A stretch of 10,343 nucleotides of DNA, from assembly GCA_027488715.1 (NCBI GenBank), contig JAIYBD010000233.1, positions 1-10,343 on the forward strand. The letters are read 5' to 3'. Positions 1 through 6,560 of this stretch are shown piece after piece. The translations under genes were made by a program, and so were the position numbers. The DNA is from Bacteroidota bacterium (lineage in GTDB: Bacteria > Bacteroidota > Bacteroidia > UBA7662 > CANHCV01). Each line of letters opens with the position of its first letter. Position 1 is the stretch's first letter. The notes beneath the pieces were generated by a model that was not told the DNA's origin, did not search any database, and worked only from the letters and a program-made list of their open reading frames with translations.

Positions 1-528
1 AGGCATAATTTGAATCCTTTTGCCAAATTGAACATGAAATTCTTTCAATTGAGGGATTCCATCCTCTGCTTTATTGAATCCGCCAGAACTCAAAACTCGC
101 TTGAAACCTAAGTTTACCAAATGTTCAAGTGCATCCATTGGCTTTTTGGTCATGTCAATGGCGCGGTGGAATGCCCAAGACAATTGTTCAGCTTCTTTCA
201 TCAAATCTTTAATAAAAGCAATGTCCAATTCTCCATTGCTCAACAAAGCGCCGGTTACAATTCCTTGAATGGGTAAACTTTTTAGGTAGAAAACATCCCG
301 AAGCATGCTCTCTTTTTCTTCGGAAGAGTAAAGAAAATCTCCTCCTCTAGGACGAAGAATAGGCCAAATTTCGATTTTTGGGATTTTCGTGCAAATTTCT
401 ACGGTTCCGATGGAAGGCGTAGTTCCACCTTCCCCCAAATTATCGCACAATTCTACTCGATTTGCTCCTCCCAATGCGGCTTGTTGGGTACTTCGAATTC
501 CGTTGGAGCAAATTTCTAACTCAATCAT
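1..528 (-). CDS. cutC: CutC family protein (copper homeostasis protein CutC), C-terminus cut off by window edge
   Basis: Read on the minus strand from ATG at 528-526, this gives 176 residues with no stop before the left edge; E. coli CutC has about 248, so roughly the last 70 are missing. It resembles CutC throughout: an N-terminal IELEICSNG strand, GANRVELCDNLGEGGTTPS (about residues 21-41), the hallmark ILRPRGGDFLYS (about 61-72), a GIVTGALLSNGELD segment, FHRAIDM, and FKRVLSSGG, ending at RIQIMP just before the glycine-rich turn of the fold. CutC is a cytoplasmic TIM-barrel protein. The name comes from copper-sensitive E. coli mutants, but a direct copper role is disputed and its biochemical activity is not settled. 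Its ATG shares one base with the TAA of the upstream asparaginase gene (TAATG), so it is probably translated by coupling within the folB-asparaginase-cutC transcript. The family call is very secure; the physiological role is not. Confidence 0.93.
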   Translation of the reverse strand, partial: MIELEICSNGIRSTQQAALGGANRVELCDNLGEGGTTPSIGTVEICTKIPKIEIWPILRPRGGDFLYSSEEKESMLRDVFYLKSLPIQGIVTGALLSNGELDIAFIKDLMKEAEQLSWAFHRAIDMTKKPMDALEHLVNLGFKRVLSSGGFNKAEDGIPQLKEFHVQFGKRIQIMP

Positions 529-1511
529 TAGTCGATGAGGTATTTACCGGGAATAAGTTCAGTTTTTTGGGCCGTTTTAACCGCATAAGAAAATCCTTTG
601 TGTACGCAATAGGCGCCGTATTCTCCTTCTTTACTCACGGCAATAAATCCAACTTGAATGTCTTTTATTCGATGTTTTTGTCGTTTGTAAACCCGGTCGA
701 CGGCTTCTTTGCAGGCAGCTTCAGGTGATTTTCCATGGCGCATTAATTCTACTACCAAATGACTTCCAGCAATGCGGATAACTTCTTCTCCGTGGCCGGT
801 TGCTGTAGCGCCCCCCACTTCTTCGTCAACAAATAAACCGGCTCCAATGATGGGCGAGTCTCCAATTCGGCCTCTCATTTTGAAGGCCATGCCGCTCGTG
901 GTACAAGCTCCTGCCAATTTTCCAGCTTGGTCAATGGCCAACATGCCAATGGTATCGTGGTTTTCAATGTTGATGATGGGTTTGTACTCGCTTTTTTTCA
1001 ACCAATCTTTCCATGCTTTTTCGGATTCTGGAGTAAGAAGGTTTTCTTTTTTGAATCCTTGTTGAAGAGCAAATTGGAGTGCACCTTCTCCGGTAAGAAT
1101 AACGTGAGGGGTTTTCTCCATCACGGCCCGAGCTACAGAAACCGGGTGAACAATATTTTCCAAAGCGAGTACGGCACCGCAAGCGCCATCGCCCCGCATG
1201 ACACATGCATCCAAGGTAACTCTGCCTTCCCGATCGGGGAATCCGCCCAAGCCCACCGTCATTTCTTTCGGATCGGCTTCTGGGATCCATACGCCTTGTT
1301 CTACTGCGGTGAGTGCATCTCCTCCGGAAGATAGAACTTTCCACGCTCCTTCATTAGCACCAAGACCCATGTTCCAGGTGGAAATCACGATAGGAACAGA
1401 ATGATTGGATTTGGAGGTCTTTTTTTTGTTTTCCCCTAAAAGAGATATTGAATTGGAAACAATTCCGGCTCCAGCGATTCCGGCTAGTTTGATAAAGGAT
1501 TTGCGGTTCAT
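528..1511 (-). CDS. N4-(beta-N-acetylglucosaminyl)-L-asparaginase (glycosylasparaginase), exported Ntn hydrolase
   Basis: The 327-residue protein hydrolyses the bond between asparagine and N-acetylglucosamine in N-linked glycopeptides. It is an N-terminal-nucleophile hydrolase made as a precursor that cuts itself before a threonine. The autoprocessing motif is HDTIGM at about 185-190, with Thr187 as the predicted new N-terminus and nucleophile. Other family landmarks are STWNMG near residue 44, the block VGLGGFPDREGRVTLDA (86-102), the substrate-binding region RGRIGDSPIIGAG (213-225) and TGHGEE (238-243). The N-terminus NRKSFIKLAG followed by a small-residue hydrophobic stretch looks like a Tat leader with RK in place of RR. 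Periplasmic location fits the characterised Elizabethkingia (Flavobacterium) meningosepticum enzyme. The gene starts inside the end of folB (ATGA overlap, 1508-1511) and ends in a TAATG overlap with cutC. An isoaspartyl peptidase/L-asparaginase is the related alternative, but the overall pattern favours glycosylasparaginase. Confidence 0.93.
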   Translation of the reverse strand: MNRKSFIKLAGIAGAGIVSNSISLLGENKKKTSKSNHSVPIVISTWNMGLGANEGAWKVLSSGGDALTAVEQGVWIPEADPKEMTVGLGGFPDREGRVTLDACVMRGDGACGAVLALENIVHPVSVARAVMEKTPHVILTGEGALQFALQQGFKKENLLTPESEKAWKDWLKKSEYKPIINIENHDTIGMLAIDQAGKLAGACTTSGMAFKMRGRIGDSPIIGAGLFVDEEVGGATATGHGEEVIRIAGSHLVVELMRHGKSPEAACKEAVDRVYKRQKHRIKDIQVGFIAVSKEGEYGAYCVHKGFSYAVKTAQKTELIPGKYLID

Positions 1512-1864
1512 GCGGTAAATTCAGTTGTTGTTGCTATTCCTTGAATGGCTGGTCGCAATTTACGAACAGTTACCAAAACATGTTGGGGGAGAAGACGGAA
1601 TTGAGAAAAATAGGAGTTTTTGATGGAAAAAGCCACTTCCTCAATGGTTTTTTTTGGAACAGCCATGTGGCTTTTTGCAATCGCAGAAATGCTTTCGTAA
1701 TTGATGCTAGAGGATAATTCGTCGTTAATGCTATTGGAAATAGGTAAAGAAAATTCAACATCTACCTCAAACCAACCTCCGCATTTCTGCTCTTCCGGGT
1801 AGAAACCATGAAAGGCAAAAAATCGAAGTCCTTTAACCTTCAAGATCGATTCTGTTTTTTTCAT
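1508..1864 (-). CDS. folB: Dihydroneopterin aldolase
   Basis: FolB converts 7,8-dihydroneopterin to 6-hydroxymethyl-7,8-dihydropterin and glycolaldehyde in the cytoplasmic folate pathway. The 118-residue product is normal length for this one-domain tunnel-fold enzyme. The N-terminal strand GLRFFAFHGFYPEE (about 12-25) is the family signature; Glu25 aligns with the pterin-site Glu22 of the S. aureus enzyme. INYESI (about 54-59) carries the conserved tyrosine, IEEVA (74-78) the second conserved acidic residue, and RKLRPAIQG (101-109) the catalytic lysine (Lys102). I chose ATG at 1864; an in-frame TTG two codons upstream (1870) is possible but adds nothing conserved. It heads the minus-strand cluster, overlaps the asparaginase gene by four bases, and faces the divergent dehydrogenase gene across a 70-base spacer. 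No other folate gene is visible here. Confidence 0.93.
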   Translation of the reverse strand: MKKTESILKVKGLRFFAFHGFYPEEQKCGGWFEVDVEFSLPISNSINDELSSSINYESISAIAKSHMAVPKKTIEEVAFSIKNSYFSQFRLLPQHVLVTVRKLRPAIQGIATTTEFTA

Positions 1865-1871
1865 GTTCAAA

Positions 1872-1890
1872 GTTCTTGATTTTTAAGAAC
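1872..1890. other. Small inverted repeat in the folB/dehydrogenase divergent spacer
   Basis: GTTCTT (1872-1877) and AAGAAC (1885-1890) form a perfect 6-base inverted repeat around a 7-base AT-rich centre, between the divergent folB start (1864) and dehydrogenase start (1935). It could be an operator half-site pair or a weak hairpin in the folB leader. Repeats this short also arise by chance in AT-rich DNA, so this is only a candidate. Confidence 0.2.
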
Positions 1891-1911
1891 CAAAAAGCCA
1901 AATGTGCGTTT

Positions 1912-1919
1912 TATTTTTG
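1912..1919 (+). promoter_or_regulatory. Candidate Bacteroidota -7 promoter box for the acyl-CoA dehydrogenase
   Basis: TATTTTTG matches the Bacteroidota sigma-factor -7 consensus TAnnTTTG exactly and lies 15 bases upstream of the chosen ATG (1935). Transcription would begin near 1924-1926, giving a leader of about ten bases. I see no convincing TTG at the expected -33 distance. The exact match and correct placement support it; the AT-rich background weakens it. Confidence 0.45.
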
Positions 1920-1934
1920 CAAAAACTTTTCATT

Positions 1935-3113
1935 ATGAGAACCGATAATTTCGAAGCACCTGATTATTACTTGTTGGACGAACTGTTAACCGATGAACAT
2001 AAGTTGATTCGCGATTCTGTTCGGGCTTGGGTAAAAAAAGAACTTTCTCCCATCATCGAAGACTACGCCCAACGCGCGGAGTTTCCTCGCCACATCATTA
2101 AAGGATTAGGAGAAATTGGTGCATTTGGACCTGCTCTACCTGCCGAATACGGTTGCGGTGGAATGGATCAAATTACTTACGGATTGATCATGCAAGAGTT
2201 GGAAAGATGCGACTCCGGTATTCGTTCAACCGCTTCAGTTCAAGGTTCTTTGGTGATGTATCCCATTTACAAATACGGTTCTGAAGAGCAACGCAAAAAG
2301 TACCTTCCTAAACTTGCCTCCGGCGAATGGATGGGCTGTTTCGGATTGACCGAACCCGATCACGGTTCAAATCCTGGTGGCATGACCACCAACTTCAAAG
2401 ACATGGGAGATCATTACTTGCTTAATGGTGCTAAAATGTGGATTTCGAACGCTCCTTTCGCAGATATCGCCGTAGTTTGGGCGAAGAATGAAGAAGGTCG
2501 CATCAAAGGAATTATTGTTGAACGTGGAATGGAAGGATTTTCAACACCAGAAACCCACAACAAATGGTCGCTTCGCGCCTCCGCTACAGGAGAATTGGTG
2601 TTTGATAACGTGAAGGTTCCAAAAGAAAATCTTCTTCCCAACATTGAAGGATTGAAAGGTCCTTTGGGTTGCTTGGATTCTGCGCGTTACGGAATCGCTT
2701 GGGGCGTTGTTGGGGCTGCTATGGATTGCTACGACAGTGCTTTGAAATACTCTTTGCAGCGCGAGCAGTTTGGTAAGCCCATCGCTTCTTTCCAATTGCA
2801 ACAAAAGAAATTGGCCGAAATGGTGACCGAAATTACCAAAATGCAGTTGATGGTTTGGCGTCTTGGTACCTTGAAAAACGATGATCGCGCATCAACGGCA
2901 CAAATTTCCATGGCAAAGCGCAATAACGTGGATAAAGCCATGTGGATCGCTCGCGAAGCTCGCCAAATTCACGGCGGAATGGGAATTACCGGTGAATACC
3001 CTATTATGCGTCACATGATGAACCTGGAATCGGTGGTTACATACGAAGGAACCCATGACATTCACTTGTTGATTACCGGAATGGACATTACAGGAATTTC
3101 AGCTTTCAGATAA
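1935..3113 (+). CDS. Acyl-CoA dehydrogenase, glutaryl-CoA dehydrogenase type
   Basis: This 392-residue flavoprotein resembles glutaryl-CoA dehydrogenase, which oxidises and decarboxylates glutaryl-CoA to crotonyl-CoA in lysine and tryptophan degradation and passes electrons to ETF. Landmarks in order: N-terminal helical domain; ELERCDSGIRSTASVQ (88-103), where Glu90 and Arg97 align with human Glu87 and Arg94 at the substrate carboxylate site; FGLTEPDHGSNP (136-147); SLRASATG (212-219); ARYGIAWG (250-257); REQFGKP (276-282) at the FAD/dimer region; ARQIHGGMGI (342-351); and TYEGTHDIH (369-377) with catalytic base Glu371. Retention of Glu90 suggests the decarboxylating form. I chose ATG at 1935: family members start just before a similar DYYLLDELLTDEHKLIRD stretch, and an upstream ATG at 1902 would put the promoter-like box inside the gene. 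The stop overlaps the next gene by one base. Another short-chain acyl-CoA dehydrogenase is possible but less likely. Confidence 0.9.
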   Translation: MRTDNFEAPDYYLLDELLTDEHKLIRDSVRAWVKKELSPIIEDYAQRAEFPRHIIKGLGEIGAFGPALPAEYGCGGMDQITYGLIMQELERCDSGIRSTASVQGSLVMYPIYKYGSEEQRKKYLPKLASGEWMGCFGLTEPDHGSNPGGMTTNFKDMGDHYLLNGAKMWISNAPFADIAVVWAKNEEGRIKGIIVERGMEGFSTPETHNKWSLRASATGELVFDNVKVPKENLLPNIEGLKGPLGCLDSARYGIAWGVVGAAMDCYDSALKYSLQREQFGKPIASFQLQQKKLAEMVTEITKMQLMVWRLGTLKNDDRASTAQISMAKRNNVDKAMWIAREARQIHGGMGITGEYPIMRHMMNLESVVTYEGTHDIHLLITGMDITGISAFR

Positions 3114-3970
3114 TGAAGTTATTTCTATCAAAAAGAGCGAAGGAGTTATTCTTCGCTCTTTTCATTTCATCGATTTCTTTTGCTCAAACTCCCATTTTTG
3201 AGATTTCTGGAAATGGATTACAAAAGCCTTCCTATTTAACAGGAACCTTGCATTTAGGATGTGAGAAGGCACAATTGGTTCCTGTTTCGTTCATGGAATA
3301 TTTGAAAAATTCGGAAGCTTTGGTTTTGGAAATGAATTTGAAAAAGGTTTCCGAACAAATTAAAATCACCACCAAAGCCATGGTTCCCAAAGAACGTTCT
3401 TTGGATCGGTTGATGGGAGAGCGCTATCCGGAGTTTAAATCGAAAGTACAAGAGCAATATCAATTGGATGTTACGGCATTAGAACGCTTTCATCCCATGA
3501 TGACGACCTCGCTTTTGGCGGCAAAGCTTCTTCCTTGTTCCAAACCCAAAGGCTCGGAAACCATTTTCATGGACGCTGCAGATTCTCTCAAAATCCCTCT
3601 CTTTGGTTTGGAAACGGCCTCTGAGCAAGCCAATGTACTTTTTTCCATTCCCGATTCTGAAGCAGTACGATCGTTATGGGACATGGGAACCAATCGCCCC
3701 AAAGCCCAACAAGAATGGGATGAATTACAACACGTTTTTCATCAGGGAAACATTGATTCAATAGCGAAGTTCATCGAAGAATCGGATGAGATGAAAATGG
3801 ACTTGGAGAAAATGCTGTTTCAACGTAACCGCAATTGGATGAAAACGCTTCCGGCCCTGATGAAAAAGAAGTCGGTTTTCATCGCAGTTGGGGCCGGTCA
3901 TCTCGGTGGTTCTCATGGTTTGGTGGCTTTGCTTCGAGAAGCGGGTTACACCGTGGTGGAAAAACAGTGA
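3113..3970 (+). CDS. TraB/GumN family protein, exported
   Basis: The 285-residue product has the two hallmark ends of the TraB/GumN family. Near the N-terminus is PSYLTGTLHLG (39-49), followed by VLEM (71-74). Near the C-terminus are QRNRNWMKTL (237-246) and FIAVGAGHLGGSHGL (256-270), with His263. The family (also called Tiki-like) includes the eukaryotic Wnt-cleaving metalloprotease Tiki, and conserved GxxH and glutamate residues are thought to bind metal there; activity of most bacterial members is unknown. A basic N-terminus and hydrophobic segment ending SISFA/QT predict a signal peptide cut near residue 24, without a lipobox cysteine, so the protein is probably periplasmic. The ATG overlaps the dehydrogenase stop by one base (TAATG), which fixes the start and implies coupled translation. 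The metabolic link to that dehydrogenase is not obvious. The family call is secure; the function is unassigned. Confidence 0.85.
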   Translation: MKLFLSKRAKELFFALFISSISFAQTPIFEISGNGLQKPSYLTGTLHLGCEKAQLVPVSFMEYLKNSEALVLEMNLKKVSEQIKITTKAMVPKERSLDRLMGERYPEFKSKVQEQYQLDVTALERFHPMMTTSLLAAKLLPCSKPKGSETIFMDAADSLKIPLFGLETASEQANVLFSIPDSEAVRSLWDMGTNRPKAQQEWDELQHVFHQGNIDSIAKFIEESDEMKMDLEKMLFQRNRNWMKTLPALMKKKSVFIAVGAGHLGGSHGLVALLREAGYTVVEKQ

Positions 3971-4024
3971 AGGTGATAAACCAAAATCTTTCTTATCTTG
4001 GGGCTTTAAACCATTGAAAAACTT

Positions 4025-5911
4025 ATGACCGAAACACCAAAAGGACATCCCAAAGGGCTGTATTTGCTTTTTGTGACCGAAATGTGGGAGCGTTTCAGCT
4101 ACTACGGAATGCGCGCACTTTTTGTGCTATTTATGACCAAAGCCTTGTTTTTCGACAAAGCGTTAGGCTCTGAAATTTATGGATCTTACACCGGATTGGT
4201 TTATTTAACTCCGCTTATTGGTGGTTACATGGCCGATCGTTATTGGGGTAATCGCAAATCGATTGTTATTGGTGGTATCATGATGGCCATTGGTCAGTTT
4301 TTCATGTTCCTTTCCGGTACTTTTTATCAAGATGCAGGATTTGCTTCCATCATGATGTTTATCGGTTTGGGGATGTTGATTTTTGGAAATGGGTTTTTTA
4401 AGCCGAATATTTCGACCATGGTGGGTCAATTATACCCAGAGGGTGATCGTCGAATTGATTCTGCATTCACCATTTTTTATATGGGAATCAACTTGGGTGC
4501 GTTCATAGCTCCTTTGATTTGCGGTTATTTTGGCGATACTGGTAATCCTGCCGATTTTCGTTGGGGCTTCTTAGCAGCTTGCGTTGGAATGATTCTTTCC
4601 TTAATCATCTTCATTACTCAAAAGAATAAATATTTAGTTTCTCCTACTGGTGAACAAATTGGTGAAAAACCTAACGCCAAAAGAGAAGTACAAGCAAATG
4701 GAGAAAAAGCTCCATTGGATACCAAATCTTTGGGGATTTGGGGTAGTGTATTCTTCGCTTTATTGTTTATTTTCTGGAAGGTAGAGTATTTTTCCATGGA
4801 CTTTATTGGAAGTTTTATTTTCGCTTTGACGATCGCTGCGCCCGGATTTATCATTTCTGATAAGTCGTTGACCAAGCCAGAGCGCACCAGAATCTGGGTT
4901 ATTTACATTGTTGCATTCTTTGTGATTTTCTTTTGGTCGGCTTTTGAACAAGCCGGTGCTTCGTTAACGTATTTTGCTGAGGAACAAACCGATCGTAACC
5001 TTTTTGGAAGTGTTATTCCAGCATCGTTTTTTCAAGCTATCAACGCTGTAGCCATTGTTATTTTTGCCCCTGTTTTTGTTTGGTTGTGGGGATTCCTTGG
5101 AAAGAGAAATATGGAACCTGCTTCTCCATTCAAACAATCCATTGGACTTTTCCTTTTGGCCTTAGGTTATTTGGTCATTGCATTCGGCGTAAAAGGATTG
5201 GATCCTTCTGCTAAAGTATCCATGATTTGGTTGGTGAGTTTATACACCATTCATACCTTCGGCGAACTTTGTTTATCTCCGATTGGACTTTCCATGGTGA
5301 ATCGTTTGGCACCCGTCCGCCTTGCTTCCTTGTTGATGGGAGTGTGGTTCCTTTCCACCGCTGCAGCGAATAAGTTTGCCGGTACGTTGTCTGCATATTA
5401 TCCAGAAGAAGTGAAAATGGATCGCACCTTTATTCCAAATACATCTACTTCAGTATTAGATTCTTTGGCAACAACGATGTTAGATACCACAGTTTGGTCG
5501 GCAGATCCCAATGCAAAAACTGCATTGCCAGTCATGACTGTTTCTTCTTCCAATTCCACTGGAAGTGACAAAGCAGATTCTGTTACGGCAATTACTAGAA
5601 ATGGTTCAACCGCCGAAGTGTTGAACTTCCACTTGAAAGTCATTAAAACCAACAATTCCAAAATTGATCGAGCTGCCATTGTGGATGGTTCTGGTTTATT
5701 GATGACTCATGCAATTGAAGAAAATAAAGGTCAGAAATTTGAAAAAATTCAGTTTTGGAATTTGAAACCCGAAAAGCCAAGCTTTGCAGGTATGCAGATC
5801 AATAACTTGTACGATTTCTTCATGCTCTTTGTATTCATGGCTGGTGCCGCTTCGGTTGTCCTTTTCTTCTTAAGTAAGAAATTGGTGACCATGATGAAAG
5901 CCCAAGATTGA
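4025..5911 (+). CDS. POT/PTR2 family proton-dependent oligopeptide transporter with a periplasmic insert
   Basis: This 628-residue inner-membrane protein imports di- and tripeptides with protons. The proton-coupling motif ExxERFxYY is intact at 19-27 (E19, E22, R23, Y26, Y27). FFKPNIS (124-130) carries the TM4 lysine Lys126, FYMGINLG (151-158) is the PTR2 signature, SAFEQAG (305-311) lies in TM7 and FGELCLSPIGLS (412-423) in TM10 with Glu414. Two extra hydrophobic helices sit in the linker between TM6 and TM7 (about 236-277), as in bacterial POTs. Unusual is a hydrophilic stretch of about 125 residues (470-595) between TM11 and the last membrane helix (606-626), which topology places in the periplasm. 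It is rich in Ser/Thr at first, then looks beta-rich. The gene lies 54 bases after the TraB/GumN gene, so it may be cotranscribed or separately started, and ends before a strong terminator. Confidence 0.93.
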   Translation: MTETPKGHPKGLYLLFVTEMWERFSYYGMRALFVLFMTKALFFDKALGSEIYGSYTGLVYLTPLIGGYMADRYWGNRKSIVIGGIMMAIGQFFMFLSGTFYQDAGFASIMMFIGLGMLIFGNGFFKPNISTMVGQLYPEGDRRIDSAFTIFYMGINLGAFIAPLICGYFGDTGNPADFRWGFLAACVGMILSLIIFITQKNKYLVSPTGEQIGEKPNAKREVQANGEKAPLDTKSLGIWGSVFFALLFIFWKVEYFSMDFIGSFIFALTIAAPGFIISDKSLTKPERTRIWVIYIVAFFVIFFWSAFEQAGASLTYFAEEQTDRNLFGSVIPASFFQAINAVAIVIFAPVFVWLWGFLGKRNMEPASPFKQSIGLFLLALGYLVIAFGVKGLDPSAKVSMIWLVSLYTIHTFGELCLSPIGLSMVNRLAPVRLASLLMGVWFLSTAAANKFAGTLSAYYPEEVKMDRTFIPNTSTSVLDSLATTMLDTTVWSADPNAKTALPVMTVSSSNSTGSDKADSVTAITRNGSTAEVLNFHLKVIKTNNSKIDRAAIVDGSGLLMTHAIEENKGQKFEKIQFWNLKPEKPSFAGMQINNLYDFFMLFVFMAGAASVVLFFLSKKLVTMMKAQD

Positions 5912-5926
5912 AATCATGAATGAATC

Positions 5927-5962
5927 AAAAAGCCCCCCGAAGGAATTCGGGGGGCTTTTTTT
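5927..5962. terminator. Strong bidirectional intrinsic terminator
   Basis: A perfect 11-base stem, AGCCCCCCGAA (5931-5941) paired with TTCGGGGGGCT (5946-5956), closes on a GGAA tetraloop of the stable GNRA class. It is followed by a T run to 5962 and preceded by AAAA (5927-5930), so the reverse strand also ends in a T run. It sits in the 64-base spacer between the ends of the convergent peptide transporter gene (stop 5911) and the minus-strand hypothetical gene (stop 5976) and should terminate both. Confidence 0.95.
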
Positions 5963-5975
5963 ATGGCCAATTTAA

Positions 5976-6518
5976 TTAGACTTTTTGGCGATTTAATTTG
6001 ATTCTGGCTTGTTTTTCCAAAATCCAGGCAATGCAGGCTTGGGTATTTGTAAATCGAGGATTTTTTATTTTTGATTGATGGCGAATACTCAACCTTCCGC
6101 TTTGATGACCAACCGAAAGGGAAATGACTAATGTTTCTGCATCTTTAAATGCGATCCAGGGGAGCCATTTCCATTTGGAGCGATGCAATACCATACGTTC
6201 CATCAACTCAAATCCAAAATTTTCGGATGCTTGTTTGAAAGTATGGGATTGATGAACGGTAAATCCTTCTTTTCTGACCAATTCGGAAAGGTATTCTAAC
6301 AAGAAGTCTCCTTGTCCAAAAACATCGTTGAAATGGAAAATAAATTGGATCTCGTCGTTTTTGGCAAGGTGGAGAACCCCATCAGAATCTCCATCCAGTA
6401 ATCGAATGTAGCGCTCTTCAATTTTGAAAAACAAGCCTCGAAACAAGCCGGCTTGTTTCCAACTTTGATAGGATTGCTTGAAAAAACGTGATCGGTGAAT
6501 TCGGTTCGGCATCTTCAT
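5976..6518 (-). CDS. Hypothetical protein, not recognised
   Basis: I do not recognise this family. From ATG at 6518 the product is 180 residues; a second ATG at 6512 (MPNRIHRSRFF) is equally plausible, and a TTG at 6536 would add six residues. There is no signal peptide or membrane segment, so it is probably cytoplasmic. The protein is basic at both ends and rich in aromatic residues. An N-terminal region with SYQSWKQAGLFRGLFFKIEE is followed by a middle section with IQFIFHFNDVFGQGDFLLEYLSEL split by small loops, then a tryptophan-rich SKWKWLPWIAF stretch, and a C-terminal helix-like tail with IAWILEKQARIKLNRQKV. It converges on the peptide transporter gene, sharing its terminator, and diverges from the beta-CASP RNase gene with 50 bases between starts. 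Codon composition matches its neighbours and no competing frame explains the interval, so I think it is a real gene. Confidence 0.7.
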   Translation of the reverse strand: MKMPNRIHRSRFFKQSYQSWKQAGLFRGLFFKIEERYIRLLDGDSDGVLHLAKNDEIQFIFHFNDVFGQGDFLLEYLSELVRKEGFTVHQSHTFKQASENFGFELMERMVLHRSKWKWLPWIAFKDAETLVISLSVGHQSGRLSIRHQSKIKNPRFTNTQACIAWILEKQARIKLNRQKV

Positions 6519-6526
6519 CAAAATTA
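6519..6526 (-). promoter_or_regulatory. Candidate -7 box for the minus-strand hypothetical gene
   Basis: On the minus strand TAATTTTG matches TAnnTTTG exactly and abuts the first ATG (6518). If it works as a promoter, transcription would start near 6512-6514, which would favour the second ATG (6512) and a nearly leaderless message. A TTG at 6544-6542 lies 15 bases upstream, somewhat close for the -33 element. The support is motif-level only. Confidence 0.3.
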
Positions 6527-6552
6527 CAAACAACAACTTCCCAAATTGGTTG

Positions 6553-6560
6553 TATTTTCG
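6553..6560 (+). promoter_or_regulatory. Candidate -7-like box for the beta-CASP RNase gene
   Basis: TATTTTCG differs from TAnnTTTG at one position and lies 8 bases before the ATG at 6569. It is part of a 15-base sequence (6546-6560) that recurs with one mismatch upstream of psd (9852-9866). The divergent arrangement with the opposite-strand box at 6519-6526 makes this spacer a plausible double promoter. Confidence 0.3.

Noticed and set aside
462..728. An 88-codon plus-strand frame spanning the cutC/asparaginase junction.
   Set aside because: It lies entirely across two well-supported minus-strand genes and has no recognisable domain.
927..1334. A 135-codon open frame on the plus strand opposite the glycosylasparaginase gene, and other long opposite-strand frames in the same gene.
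   Set aside because: The minus-strand frame encodes a complete, motif-rich enzyme; the plus-strand products are low-complexity, Phe-rich and show no family features. They are shadows of the real gene.
1902..1934. An 11-residue N-terminal extension of the acyl-CoA dehydrogenase from ATG 1902.
   Set aside because: The hydrophobic MCVLFLQKLFI leader is not expected on a cytoplasmic flavoenzyme and it covers the perfect TATTTTTG box; ATG 1935 matches family starts.
3971..4024. A possible promoter in the spacer before the peptide transporter (TATCTTGG-like sequence).
   Set aside because: It has a weak match to TAnnTTTG and no -33 element; the spacer is short enough for read-through from the TraB/GumN gene.
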